A stretch of DNA of 64,000 nt. It comes from Roseibacterium beibuensis. Lineage in GTDB: Bacteria; Pseudomonadota; Alphaproteobacteria; Rhodobacterales; Rhodobacteraceae. Positions 51,068 to 60,241 of this stretch are shown piece after piece; position 1 is the first letter of the stretch, and each line of letters opens with the position of its first letter. The DNA lies in the NCBI RefSeq assembly GCF_039542305.1, contig NZ_BAABHW010000001.1:1-64000 (forward strand). Reading direction: 5' to 3'. The notes under the pieces were generated by a model. It saw nothing but the letters and a program-made list of their open reading frames with translations. It ran no database searches and was not told the DNA's origin. A program made the position numbers and the translations under genes.

Positions 51068-52104
51068 CGAGCAGGCTGATCCTCCATCTTGGCCTGAACA
51101 AGACCGGGACGACGAGTATCCAGCGTAGTTTCCAATCCCTCGACGAACCCGGCTTGCTTTACCTCGATGCCGGTGCACCGAACCATTCCCGCCTGATGAT
51201 CAACTACGGACGGCACCTGAGCGGGCAACCGCTTGAGCCGCTGGCAGAGCGCGATGTCCCTTTGGCGCCGGAAGTTGGGTTGCAAACATTACTCGACGCG
51301 CTCGACGACCCGAAGCCGGGCACACTTGTGATCTCGGCCGAGTTCCTGTCGGCACCCCGGTTAAGCCACGCGTCGCCGGCCGACATGGTCGCCGATTTTC
51401 GGCGCCGCGTAGAGGATGTTCGCGCCTTGGTCTATGTGCGGGAACCGATCTCCTACATGCGCAGCGTTTTGCAGCAGGGCATCAAGCGAAACGGCAAGTT
51501 GCGGATGGACCCCGCGTATTACTATCCGCGCTTTCGCACCCGTCTGGCGCCTTGGGAAGAGGCACTGGGCCGTGATGCGATCAGCTATGCGATCTTCGAC
51601 CGTGCGAGTTTCGCAGGGGGCGATTTGTTGACCGATTTTGCCAATCGGATCGGGGCGCGCGCCGTGCCGGAACGTGTGGAAGCAAACCCATCATTGTCGG
51701 CAGAGGCATTCGCCCTGTTCTACGCGCTGCGAAAGTTCCGGGAAACCGAAGCCCCGACTGATGTCAGCGATGCCGATATGCGCCGTGCGCTGGCTGATCT
51801 TATGCAGGTCAAAGGGCGAGATTTCGAATTCGCGCCCGACGGTTGCCGAGAGGTCATTGCCGCACACGCGGCTGACCTGGCCTGGATGGAAGACCGGGTG
51901 GGGCGCCCGCTTCCCGCCTATCGCCCGCCCGAGGATGCCATCGTGTTTAACACCGAAGCTGATGTGCTGGCCTATGCCGAGCATTTGGGGTTCGACCCAC
52001 ATGCCTTGCTGTGTCGTGCCGCATCTCGACGCCGCGCGCCGGCGCAAAGTCTGCGCCGCAAGCTTGCCCGGCTCTGGACGGCGACCCGGCAAGCGCCGGA
52101 ATGA
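51064..52104 (+). CDS. Sulfotransferase-like P-loop protein inserted in the trp locus
   Basis: The 346-residue protein starts with LILHLGLNKTGTTSIQRSF, the PAPS 5'-phosphosulfate-binding loop of sulfotransferase-like proteins, and has VYVREPISYMRSVLQQ near 125-140, which matches the 3'-phosphate-binding region. Related bacterial proteins sulfate carbohydrates or act on unknown acceptors. It overlaps trpF by four bases and sits 79 bases before trpB, and its base composition is somewhat lower in G+C than trpF and trpB, consistent with later acquisition. No sulfate-activation or polysaccharide genes are nearby, so the acceptor is unknown. Confidence 0.78.
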   Translation: MTSRLILHLGLNKTGTTSIQRSFQSLDEPGLLYLDAGAPNHSRLMINYGRHLSGQPLEPLAERDVPLAPEVGLQTLLDALDDPKPGTLVISAEFLSAPRLSHASPADMVADFRRRVEDVRALVYVREPISYMRSVLQQGIKRNGKLRMDPAYYYPRFRTRLAPWEEALGRDAISYAIFDRASFAGGDLLTDFANRIGARAVPERVEANPSLSAEAFALFYALRKFRETEAPTDVSDADMRRALADLMQVKGRDFEFAPDGCREVIAAHAADLAWMEDRVGRPLPAYRPPEDAIVFNTEADVLAYAEHLGFDPHALLCRAASRRRAPAQSLRRKLARLWTATRQAPE

Positions 52105-52183
52105 ACCGGAACGACGACGGGGCCCATGGCAAACCCCGCATGACTGCCCTAGAACATGGTCAACACCGATATTGAGGACCGAC

Positions 52184-53413
52184 ATGGCCAACGACCTTCC
52201 CAACTCCTTCATGACCGGGCCCGACGAGAAGGGGCGCTTCGGCGATTTCGGGGGGCGGTTCGTCTCCGAGACGTTGATGCCGCTGATCCTGGAACTGGAG
52301 CAGCAATACGAGCACGCCAAGACCGACCAGAGCTTCTGGGACGAGATGGATTTCCTGTGGAAGCACTATGTCGGCCGTCCCAGTCCGCTGTATTTCGCGG
52401 AACGCCTGACCGAACGGCTGGGCGGGGCGAAGATCTATTTCAAACGCGACGAGCTGAACCACACCGGCGCGCACAAGATCAACAACGTGCTGGGCCAGAT
52501 CATCCTGGCCCGCCGCATGGGCAAGACCCGGATCATCGCCGAAACCGGCGCGGGCCAGCACGGTGTGGCCACGGCAACGGTTTGCGCGAAGTTCGGGCTG
52601 AAATGCATTGTCTACATGGGCGCCACGGATGTGGAGCGTCAGGCCCCCAACGTGTTCCGCATGAAGCTGCTGGGGGCCGAGGTGGTGCCGGTGACCTCTG
52701 GCCGCGGCACGTTGAAGGATGCGATGAATGATGCCCTGCGCGACTGGGTGACCAATGTGCGCGACACGTTCTATTGCATCGGCACGGTGGCCGGCCCGCA
52801 CCCCTATCCGGCGATGGTCCGTGATTTCCAGGCGATCATCGGCAAGGAAACCAGGGAACAGATCACCGAGGCCGAGGGCCGCCTGCCCGACACGATCATC
52901 GCGGCCATCGGCGGCGGCTCGAACGCGATGGGGCTGTTCTACCCGTTCCTCGACGACAAGTCGGTCAACATCATCGGCGTCGAGGCCGGGGGCCACGGTG
53001 TGAACGAGAAGATGGAGCATTGCGCGTCACTGACCGGTGGGCGTCCGGGCGTGCTGCACGGCAACCGCACCTACCTGTTGCAGGACGAGGACGGACAGAT
53101 CCTCGAAGGCCATTCCATCTCGGCGGGTCTCGATTACCCCGGTATCGGGCCGGAGCATTCCTGGCTGCACGAGATCGGGCGCGCGGAGTATGTCTCGATC
53201 ACCGACAAGGAAGCGCTGGAGGCGTTCCAACTGTCCTGTGAGACCGAGGGGATCATCCCGGCGTTGGAGCCCAGCCACGCGCTGGCCCATGTCGCCAAGA
53301 TCGCGCCGGATCTGCCCAAGGACCACCTGATCGTGATGAACATGTGCGGCCGGGGCGACAAGGATATCTTCACCGTCGCCCGCGCGCTGGGCTGGGACAT
53401 CGAGGGCGGCTGA
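52184..53413 (+). CDS. trpB: Tryptophan synthase beta chain
   Basis: The 409-residue PLP enzyme condenses indole with serine. It contains HTGAHKINNVLGQ near residue 90 with the PLP-binding Lys, ETGAGQHGVATA near 113, and the phosphate-cup GGGSNAMG near 240. The ATG at 52184 gives the normal N-terminus; the longer open frame from 51638 is antisense-free overlap with the sulfotransferase gene and is rejected. TrpA, its partner, is encoded about 8 kb downstream on the other strand. A strong terminator follows. Confidence 0.96.
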   Translation: MANDLPNSFMTGPDEKGRFGDFGGRFVSETLMPLILELEQQYEHAKTDQSFWDEMDFLWKHYVGRPSPLYFAERLTERLGGAKIYFKRDELNHTGAHKINNVLGQIILARRMGKTRIIAETGAGQHGVATATVCAKFGLKCIVYMGATDVERQAPNVFRMKLLGAEVVPVTSGRGTLKDAMNDALRDWVTNVRDTFYCIGTVAGPHPYPAMVRDFQAIIGKETREQITEAEGRLPDTIIAAIGGGSNAMGLFYPFLDDKSVNIIGVEAGGHGVNEKMEHCASLTGGRPGVLHGNRTYLLQDEDGQILEGHSISAGLDYPGIGPEHSWLHEIGRAEYVSITDKEALEAFQLSCETEGIIPALEPSHALAHVAKIAPDLPKDHLIVMNMCGRGDKDIFTVARALGWDIEGG

Positions 53414-53440
53414 TCCCGCCCATATCTGTAGGCTGTCAAA

Positions 53441-53478
53441 GGCCCCCGCGTTCATGGCGATGCGGGGGCCTTGTTTTT
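53441..53478 (+). terminator. Rho-independent terminator after trpB
   Basis: A perfect 9-bp stem (GGCCCCCGC at 53441-53449, GCGGGGGCC at 53462-53470) is followed by TTGTTTTT. It lies 28 bases after the trpB stop. Confidence 0.9.
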
Positions 53479-53647
53479 CAGGAAAACGCAGCCCGTAAAC
53501 CCAAGGTATATGGGCATAGCGCCGGGGTTTATGGCACCGGGTCTAAACCCCGTGGCAATGGCTGGGGGAGGTGCCGCCGGTCAGTCTGACGAGGAGCGGG
53601 CCATTCAGGTTCGCCAGAACCAAACTGACAGAACGGGAGATACCCTC

Positions 53648-54109
<462 letters not shown>

Positions 54110-54201
54110 CCCGTTGATGTCGGCCATATTGGCATGACGGATTTTCTCACCCCCGCCGGCGGTGCCTCTGTCGGCGGGGTTTGTCTCGAAAGGACAAGGC
54201 G

Positions 54202-54612
54202 ATGATGACGCGACGCGCGATACTCGCAGGGCTGCTGGCCACTGCGGCCGGTGCTGCGCCCGCGCTTGCGCAGGATGCCGCGACGCAATCGGTTCAGCGT
54301 CAACTCGAGGCGCAGGGGTTCACCGTGCTGGAAATCCGTCGGACCTTGCTTGGCCGTGTGCGCGTGGTGGCGCGGCGCGGCAACCTTATGCGCGAGATCG
54401 TTTTCGACCCGCGCAACGGCGCGATCCTGCGGGACTATACATCCGGCGACGGGTCGGTCGAGCCGCAGTTTTCGTACCAGGGCGATGATGGTGACGGCGC
54501 CGGCCCCGGCGGGGATGACGACGACGACGATGATGACGACGACGATGATGATGACGACGACGATGATGACGGCGGCGACGATGACGGCGGGGACGATGAT
54601 GACGATGACTGA
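54202..54612 (+). CDS. Second secreted PepSY-like protein with poly-Asp tail
   Basis: The 136-residue product has a twin-Arg-containing signal peptide (MMTRRAILAGLLATAAG; cleavage near ALAQ-DAA), a short PepSY-like core (SVQRQLEAQGFTVLEIRRTL, then RGNLMREIVFDPRNGAILRD) and a tail from about residue 94 of Gly/Asp then nearly pure Asp, interrupted by GG pairs. AAAGGACAAGG precedes the ATG at 54202 (54205 is an alternative). It follows the first poly-Asp gene by 92 bases and precedes a membrane-bound LuxR-type regulator by 27 bases, so the three probably form one unit. Confidence 0.78.
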   Translation: MMTRRAILAGLLATAAGAAPALAQDAATQSVQRQLEAQGFTVLEIRRTLLGRVRVVARRGNLMREIVFDPRNGAILRDYTSGDGSVEPQFSYQGDDGDGAGPGGDDDDDDDDDDDDDDDDDDDGGDDDGGDDDDDD

Positions 54613-54639
54613 CACGGGGGACGCTCAACGCCGCCAGCG

Positions 54640-55200
54640 GTGCCGCCTGTGCTGAAGCACCCATGGCTCTTCGGCGCGATCCTCGTGATCCAATCCCTTT
54701 GCGGGATCTTCTTCGTGTCGGATATCCTGTTGTCTGTTCTGGGGGTCCCGATCTCACCGATCCCGTGGACCTATCGCGAGGCCATGGAAATCGCGGCTGC
54801 CCTGGGTCTGGTCCTTGGCGTGGTCCTTGGGGCCATGTTGCTGCGCGCCTCCCTGCGGCGGACCCGGGCCGCCGAAGAGGCTCTGCGCGCCGCGTCTGGG
54901 GCGTTCATGGAGGTCGTCGCGGATCGCTTCGAGGAATGGGGCCTGACCCCGGCCGAGCGCGACGTGGCCCTGTTCGCGTTGAAGGGCATGTCGATTGCCG
55001 AGATCGCACAGTTGCGCGACACCTCGCAGGGCACCGTCAAGGCCCAGACCAACGCCATCTATCGCAAGGCCGGGGTCAGCGGGCGTCCGCAGCTTCTGTC
55101 ACTGTTCGTCGATGACCTGATGGGCGAGGGCATGCCCGTTGCGACCGTCACGCGGGGCGAAGAGGGTCAGACCAGCGGGTCCTCCGCGTCGAGCGCGTAG
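54640..55200 (+). CDS. Membrane-anchored LuxR-type (HTH) transcriptional regulator
   Basis: The product is about 186 residues from a GTG at 54640 (54649 is also possible). Two transmembrane helices occupy about residues 8-30 and 46-70, followed by a linker and a C-terminal LuxR/GerE helix-turn-helix: GLTPAERDVALFALKGMS then IAEIAQLRDTSQGTVKAQTN near 110-150. A membrane-tethered regulator next to two secreted acidic proteins suggests sensing of envelope state or ions with direct transcriptional output. Its 3' end overlaps the DUF2237 gene on the other strand by 34 bases, tail to tail. Confidence 0.8.
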   Translation: MPPVLKHPWLFGAILVIQSLCGIFFVSDILLSVLGVPISPIPWTYREAMEIAAALGLVLGVVLGAMLLRASLRRTRAAEEALRAASGAFMEVVADRFEEWGLTPAERDVALFALKGMSIAEIAQLRDTSQGTVKAQTNAIYRKAGVSGRPQLLSLFVDDLMGEGMPVATVTRGEEGQTSGSSASSA

Positions 55201-55562
55201 GTTTCCAGCACCTCAAAGGGCACCACGTCCAGCGTGCGTTCGTGGGTCGCGTCCATGTGCACGCGCGGCGCGCAGCCGCCGTCATGGGCCTGAAGAAAGC
55301 GGCTGGCGCACACACACCATCGATCCCCCGCCTTCAGCCCCGGGAAGTCGTATTCCGGGCGCGGGGTCGACAGGTCGTTGCCGACGTATTTCGAAAAGGC
55401 GAGGAACTCGTCCGTCATCACGGCGCAGACCGTGTGGTGCCCGGCATCTTCGGCGCAGGTGTCACAGGCGCCGCTGCGGAAGAAGCCGGTCATGGGATCG
55501 CGCGAGCAGCTTTGCAGCGGCCCGCCGCGGACATTGACCGAAGGGTCCATTTCAAATGACAT
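55167..55562 (-). CDS. DUF2237-family protein
   Basis: The 131-residue protein from ATG 55562 (MSFEMDPSVNVRGGPLQ) matches the DUF2237 pattern: TGFFRSGACDTC near 25-36, GHHTVCAVMTDEFLAF near 43, GNDLSTPRPEYDFPGLKAGD near 63 and WCVCASRF near 83. Several cysteines are conserved, suggesting metal or redox chemistry, but no function is established. A longer start at 55622 adds unconserved residues. It stands alone, convergent with the LuxR-type gene. Confidence 0.85.
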   Translation of the reverse strand: MSFEMDPSVNVRGGPLQSCSRDPMTGFFRSGACDTCAEDAGHHTVCAVMTDEFLAFSKYVGNDLSTPRPEYDFPGLKAGDRWCVCASRFLQAHDGGCAPRVHMDATHERTLDVVPFEVLETYALDAEDPLV

Positions 55563-55634
55563 GTTGCCGTCTCTGTCCTGTGCGCTTGACGATTCACATG
55601 TCACGGCCACAGGACAAGTCAAGGGGAACGCGGG

Positions 55635-56675
55635 CTATCCGCGCCAATCTACCCAACGACCGTGGAAATCCGCGCGTCCAAGGCAGTGCGGCTCGGGCGC
55701 GTCGGGCCAATGCCGCAGGGTCAGGGCGGCACCCTCGGGCCGGCCGTCGGCCTCAAGCGACACATGCGCCAGCGGGGCGGCGCGGGTCGCCTTGGCGCCG
55801 GCGGCCTCGAGCGCGGCGGTGGCGGCGGCCTGTGTCTCGGGTGGGAAATACTGCCAGGCCACGGTGGTGAAGACGACATGCAGGTGGCCGGGATGGGGTT
55901 CGGCCAGACGCGCGGCGAGCCACGGCGCGGCGTCCCCGGCATCGGGCGGGGCCCCGGCCAGCCAGATCGCCCCGCGCGTGAGGGCGAGGCGATGCGGCTG
56001 ATCGGGCCAGAGATAGGCCGTCAGCCGCAAGGCATGCACCGGGTCATGCGGATCGAGCGGGTTGCGATCGACGCCTGCCGCCTCGGCCACGGCCAGGGTC
56101 CGCGGGGCAGGGGGCGCATCCCCGCGCCAATCGGGTTGCAACTGCACCGGGCTGTCGGCAGGGCCGCCGATGCCGCCGGGCGCGTGCAGGGCAAAACGGC
56201 CAAGCGACAGGTTCAGCCCCGCGCTCGCCCCCAATTCGGACAGGACAAGGGGCAGGCCGTAGATCTCATCGAGATGCCACAACGCCGGAAGCAGGGCGCT
56301 GGCGCGGCGCACCTCGTTGGTTTGGGGGAACTGGTCCAGCCATTCCATCAAACGCGCCTCGTGGCGGGTGAATGCCCCGTCCACCGCGGCCCAAAGCGCT
56401 TCGTCCGATACGGTGTTGGGCGGGTAGGCGGCGGTCAACTTGGCATCCAGCCCGTCGAGGATCAGGCCATGCAACGCCCCGGCCAAGCGCAGGGGGATCG
56501 ACTGGCCGGCTGAACTGACATCGCCCTGCCACGCCAGAACCCGTGCACCCACGGTGCTGTCCGAGGTCAGCCGGTCGGCCATCAGCGACATGAGCCGCCC
56601 CATGAAGGGCGAGCCAAGCATCGCGCAGCTTTTCCCCTGGTCGCGAAACGCCGCGCGTATGGTCTCGGCGCTCAT
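55635..56675 (-). CDS. DUF2332-family protein
   Basis: The 346-residue protein matches DUF2332, including FRDQGKSCAMLGSPFMGRLM at the N-terminus, an LVLSELGASAGLNL stretch near 165 that resembles a SAM/Rossmann glycine motif, and VVFTTVAWQYFP near 270. Its reaction is unknown, although the glycine motif hints at methyltransferase ancestry. Its start overlaps the pth stop by four bases, so it is translated after pth in one operon. Confidence 0.85.
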   Translation of the reverse strand: MSAETIRAAFRDQGKSCAMLGSPFMGRLMSLMADRLTSDSTVGARVLAWQGDVSSAGQSIPLRLAGALHGLILDGLDAKLTAAYPPNTVSDEALWAAVDGAFTRHEARLMEWLDQFPQTNEVRRASALLPALWHLDEIYGLPLVLSELGASAGLNLSLGRFALHAPGGIGGPADSPVQLQPDWRGDAPPAPRTLAVAEAAGVDRNPLDPHDPVHALRLTAYLWPDQPHRLALTRGAIWLAGAPPDAGDAAPWLAARLAEPHPGHLHVVFTTVAWQYFPPETQAAATAALEAAGAKATRAAPLAHVSLEADGRPEGAALTLRHWPDAPEPHCLGRADFHGRWVDWRG

Positions 56676-57367
56676 TTGAACCGGTCCACGAGTTTTTGCA
56701 GCGGGCTACGTGTGTCTTCGGTTGTATTCTGTTCTGCGCGGTTGATCTTCGCTTTATCGATCGGAATCTTCGTTTCACTGGCTTTTTCCGAAGATCGGGG
56801 CGGCGCGGTGCGCAAGGCGACGGCGTTCTGGAACCGGCCCGTGTCGTCGCTGGCAAGGGCAGGGGCCCCGTCCGACACGCCGCGCAGCACATCGTCCAGC
56901 CAATCCTGGTCGGCCTTGGCGAAATCCGACAGGACGTAGCCCGCCACGCGATCCTTGTGGCCGGGATGCCCGATGCCAAGCCGGATACGCTGGTAGGCCT
57001 CGCCGATATGCTGGTGGATCGACCGCAGCCCGTTATGGCCCGCATGCCCGCCGCCCTGTTTCACCCGGACCTTGCCGGGGGCGAGGTCCAATTCGTCATG
57101 GAAGACGGTCACGTCGGCGGGGCTCAGCTTGTAGAAGCGCATGGCCTCGCCCACCGACTGGCCGGAAAGGTTCATGAAGGTTTCGGGTTTCAGCAGCAGG
57201 ACCTTTTCGCCCTTGAGGCTACCCTCGGTCAGGCTGCCCTGGAACTTGGACCGCCACGGCGCAAACCCGTGATCCTCGGCGATGCGTTCGACAGCCATCC
57301 AGCCGATATTGTGTCGGTTGCCCGCGTATTTCGGCCCCGGATTGCCCAGCCCGACCCAGAGTTTCAT
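56672..57367 (-). CDS. pth: Peptidyl-tRNA hydrolase
   Basis: The 231-residue enzyme frees tRNA from prematurely released peptidyl-tRNA. Catalytic and binding residues are visible: GLGNPG (Asn near 10), NRHNIGW (His near 20), FMNLSGQSV and FHDELDL (Asp near 93), and GGGHAGHNGLRS near 110. The start at 57367 gives the usual N-terminus; the longer frame to 57511 is not conserved. The C-terminal 40 residues are a charged extension beyond the core, common in alphaproteobacteria. Confidence 0.95.
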   Translation of the reverse strand: MKLWVGLGNPGPKYAGNRHNIGWMAVERIAEDHGFAPWRSKFQGSLTEGSLKGEKVLLLKPETFMNLSGQSVGEAMRFYKLSPADVTVFHDELDLAPGKVRVKQGGGHAGHNGLRSIHQHIGEAYQRIRLGIGHPGHKDRVAGYVLSDFAKADQDWLDDVLRGVSDGAPALASDDTGRFQNAVALRTAPPRSSEKASETKIPIDKAKINRAEQNTTEDTRSPLQKLVDRFK

Positions 57368-57468
57368 GGCGCATCCTCCTGTCTTCCCGCGGTGATGCCA
57401 GCCCGTCGCGCCTTTGCCAAGCCGGAGGTGCCGCGTTTTTGCCATGGTCACGGGGTAGGGCGCGGGCC

Positions 57469-58200
57469 ATGATGCACGGCATGGCCCCGAAATCCTCTTC
57501 AAATGACCCACGCACAGCCACCGCCTTTCGGATCAACGGCGTCGACCTGCATGTCCCGGAGGGGTTGGCCACGCCCGAAATCATCGAGAAACTGAGCACC
57601 GGCACCTATGAGGCGGACGAGGCGCGCGCCGCTGACCGCTGTGTGAAGCCGGGGTTTCGCGTGCTCGAACTGGGCGCGGGGCTGGGGTATGTCACGACGC
57701 TGGCCGCACAGAGGACCGCGCCGGAAAACGTGCTGTCGGTCGAGGCGAACCCGGCGCTTCTGCCGGTGATCGAAGCCAACCTCGCGCGCAACGGCTGCAA
57801 CGGCGTCACCCTGCTGCATGGGGCCGTGTCCGGCGCGGCCGAGGAGGGCGAAACCGCCAGCTTCCATATCTCGAACGGGTTCACCGGGTCACGGCTGGGT
57901 GCGCAGGGGGGGCGGCAGGTCGAGGTGCCGCTGATCGGGTTTCACGAGTTGATCCGCGCGCATCGTCCCCATGTCGTCCTGATGGATGTCGAAGGGGCCG
58001 AGGCAGGGTTCTTCGACCGTCACTGGAAGTGCCCGCTGCGGTTTTGCGCGATGGAACTGCACCCCAGGCAATACGGGCCCAGTGTCATCAAGAAGATCGT
58101 CGATACCATGTCGGCGATGGGCATGACCTATGATCCGGTCGTGTCCAGCCGCAAGATCCTCGGGTTTCGCAAGGTCTGGGGATCGGACGAGGCGGAATGA
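57469..58200 (+). CDS. FkbM-family methyltransferase
   Basis: The protein is about 243 residues with the SAM-binding motif VLELGAGLGYVTTLAA near residue 65 and the FkbM-type LMDVEGAEAGFFDRH near 170. FkbM enzymes are O-methyltransferases acting on varied small molecules or glycans. Several Met codons (57439, 57469, 57472, 57481) could start it; 57469 is chosen as a compromise and is uncertain. It diverges from pth and converges on rplY, with a shared bidirectional terminator between. Confidence 0.82.
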   Translation: MMHGMAPKSSSNDPRTATAFRINGVDLHVPEGLATPEIIEKLSTGTYEADEARAADRCVKPGFRVLELGAGLGYVTTLAAQRTAPENVLSVEANPALLPVIEANLARNGCNGVTLLHGAVSGAAEEGETASFHISNGFTGSRLGAQGGRQVEVPLIGFHELIRAHRPHVVLMDVEGAEAGFFDRHWKCPLRFCAMELHPRQYGPSVIKKIVDTMSAMGMTYDPVVSSRKILGFRKVWGSDEAE

Positions 58201-58228
58201 AAAACGCCGCCCCGGGGGACGGCGTTTT
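58201..58228. terminator. Bidirectional terminator between FkbM gene and rplY
   Basis: AAAACGCCG (58201-58209) and CGGCGTTTT (58220-58228) form a 9-bp stem with a G/C-rich loop. The A and T ends make it usable from both sides, suiting the convergent genes. Confidence 0.85.
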
Positions 58229-58263
58229 CAAGTCATTGCAAGACGGCGCGCAGCGCGTCCGGA

Positions 58264-58905
58264 TCACGCCTCTTCGGCGGCTTCCGCGGCGTCGCCCGCT
58301 GCCTCGTCGTCCGCTTCGTTCTCGGCGCTGACAAGGCCGGACGGGGCGGTGATGTTGGCGATCACGAAGTCACGGTCGATCGTCGGCTTCGCGCCCTCGG
58401 GCAGGGTCACGTCCGAGATGTGGATGACATCGCCGATCTGACGGCCCGAGACGTCGATCGTGATGTGATCGGGAATATCGCCCGCGGTCACGATCAGTTC
58501 GACTTCGGGGCGGACCATCGTCAGAACGCCACCCTTCTTCAGGCCGGGGGCCTGTTCCTCGCCGGTCACTTCGACGGGGATGAAGAGGTTGACCTTCGAG
58601 GTGCGGCGCAGGCGCATAAAGTCCACATGCGTCGGCAGGTCCTTGACCACGTCGCGCTGGACATTGCGGCAGATCACGCGCACGTCGTCCTGGCCTTCGA
58701 CCTTCAGGTTGAAGAGGGTCGAGAGGAAGCGGCCATCCTTGAGGCGCTTCAGCAACGCGTTGAAGGGGATCTGAATGGGAAGCGGGTCAACACCGCCGCC
58801 GTACACGATACCGGGCACCTTGCCTTCACGGCGAGCTTGACGAGCGGCCCCCTTGCCTGTCCCCGTCCGTGCCTCGGCGATAAGATCAGGAATCTCACCA
58901 GCCAT
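58264..58905 (-). CDS. rplY: 50S ribosomal protein L25/Ctc
   Basis: The 213-residue protein is the long CTC form of L25, binding 5S rRNA. It starts MAGEIPDLIAEARTGTGKGAA at 58905 with GGAGATA upstream, has the L25 core up to about residue 95 (THVDFMRL) and the C-terminal CTC beta domain (PEVELIVTAGDIPDHI), then an acidic Ala/Glu/Asp-rich tail of about 20 residues. The longer frame to 58941 is rejected. Placement beside pth is the standard arrangement, here with the FkbM gene in between. Confidence 0.95.
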   Translation of the reverse strand: MAGEIPDLIAEARTGTGKGAARQARREGKVPGIVYGGGVDPLPIQIPFNALLKRLKDGRFLSTLFNLKVEGQDDVRVICRNVQRDVVKDLPTHVDFMRLRRTSKVNLFIPVEVTGEEQAPGLKKGGVLTMVRPEVELIVTAGDIPDHITIDVSGRQIGDVIHISDVTLPEGAKPTIDRDFVIANITAPSGLVSAENEADDEAAGDAAEAAEEA

Positions 58906-59073
58906 AGCTATATCTCCATAGGTTAGAGGGGCCGCCTCCAAGGGTGTCGGCCCCGATGAAGGCGCTCAATTAGCCGCGAATCCCCCATTTGACCAGAGGA
59001 AAAAGAGCCGTCGGGGGTATCACGGCGGTTGGTGGGGCTTGCCCACCCGGCGCGGGCGGGATAGCGGCGGGAT

Positions 59074-60237
59074 ATGCAACGCCTTTCCGACCTCCTGACC
59101 GCGGCGATCCTGTCGCGCGCGCCCATCGCCGCCCTGGCCGCCATCGGCGTCTTCTGGGGCGGCACGGCGGCTTACATCCCGGATCTCAAGGCGCGGATCG
59201 GGGCAGGGGACGCGCTGTTCGGGATGATCCTGCTGGCGTCTTCCGGCGGGGCCTTGATCGCCATGGCGATCTCACCGCGGGTCGAGGCGCGGCTGCCGCG
59301 TGCGGCCCTGACGCTGTCGGTCGTGGCCATGGCGGCGGCGGCGGCGCCTTTGGGATGGGCGGCGAGCGTGGCGCTTTTCAGCATTGTGATGGTCGCGGTG
59401 GGGATGACCACCGGCATGGCCGATATCCTTGCCAATGCGCGGGTGGCGCGGTTGGAGGCGCGGCACAATACGGCGCTGATGAACCTCAACCACGCCTGCT
59501 ATTCCTTTGCCTACGCGGCCAGTGCCGCCCTGACCGGGATCGCGCGCGAGGCGGCGCTTTCGCCCGCCCTGTGGTTCGTGCTGATCGCGGCGGTGACGCT
59601 GGCGCTTGCGTCGTTCACCTGGCCCCGCATGTCCTCGCAGGCCGAGGGGGACGCGCCGCAAGCCAGCCGGGGGCATGTGGGACGATATGCCTGGATCGCG
59701 GGGTGCGTCGTGCTGATCGCTTTTTTCGTCGAGAACGCGACCGAAGGGTGGTCCGCGCTGCATGTCGAACGCACGCTGGGCGGCGGTGCGGCCGAGGGCG
59801 CGCTTGGCCCGGCCATGCTGGGCCTGACCATGGGCATCGGCCGCCTGCTGGGCCAGATGGTCACGTTTCGCGGGTCCGAGATGACCGTTCTGCGCTTCGC
59901 GGCGCTGATCGCGGCGGCGGGGCTGATCATCGCGGCCTCGGCCCCTGTGCCGATCCTCGCCTATCTCGGCTTCGGGTTGCTGGGGCTGGGCGTGTCGGTG
60001 GTGGCGCCGCTGGCGCTGGCGTTGACCGGCGTCCATGCGGAGCCCGAACGGCGCACGCTGGCCGTGTCGCGCGCCGCGATGATCGGCTATTTCGGCTTTT
60101 TCATCGGGCCGCCCCTGATGGGCTTTTTGTCCGAGGCCGTCGGCCTTCGCATCGCCTTTGCGACGGGGGCGGCGATGCTGCTGGTCGTGCCGTTGCTGCT
60201 GTTGCCGCGGATGCGCGCCGCCGAACGGGTGGTCTGA
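59074..60237 (+). CDS. MFS transporter
   Basis: The 387-residue protein has twelve hydrophobic segments and MFS-type features, including a loop 2-3 region (ALIAMAISPRVEARLPRAAL) and a second-half counterpart (MGIGRLLGQMVTFRGSEM). The pattern resembles the small YbjJ-like permease group with broad, mostly unknown substrates. It is divergent from rplY and converges on lldD, from which it is separated by four bases. No neighbouring gene indicates its substrate. Confidence 0.88.
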   Translation: MQRLSDLLTAAILSRAPIAALAAIGVFWGGTAAYIPDLKARIGAGDALFGMILLASSGGALIAMAISPRVEARLPRAALTLSVVAMAAAAAPLGWAASVALFSIVMVAVGMTTGMADILANARVARLEARHNTALMNLNHACYSFAYAASAALTGIAREAALSPALWFVLIAAVTLALASFTWPRMSSQAEGDAPQASRGHVGRYAWIAGCVVLIAFFVENATEGWSALHVERTLGGGAAEGALGPAMLGLTMGIGRLLGQMVTFRGSEMTVLRFAALIAAAGLIIAASAPVPILAYLGFGLLGLGVSVVAPLALALTGVHAEPERRTLAVSRAAMIGYFGFFIGPPLMGFLSEAVGLRIAFATGAAMLLVVPLLLLPRMRAAERVV

Positions 60238-60241
60238 GACC

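Noticed and set aside
58942..59073. Possible small RNA or leader between rplY and the MFS gene
   Set aside because: No hairpin plus T-tract or conserved leader motif could be seen.
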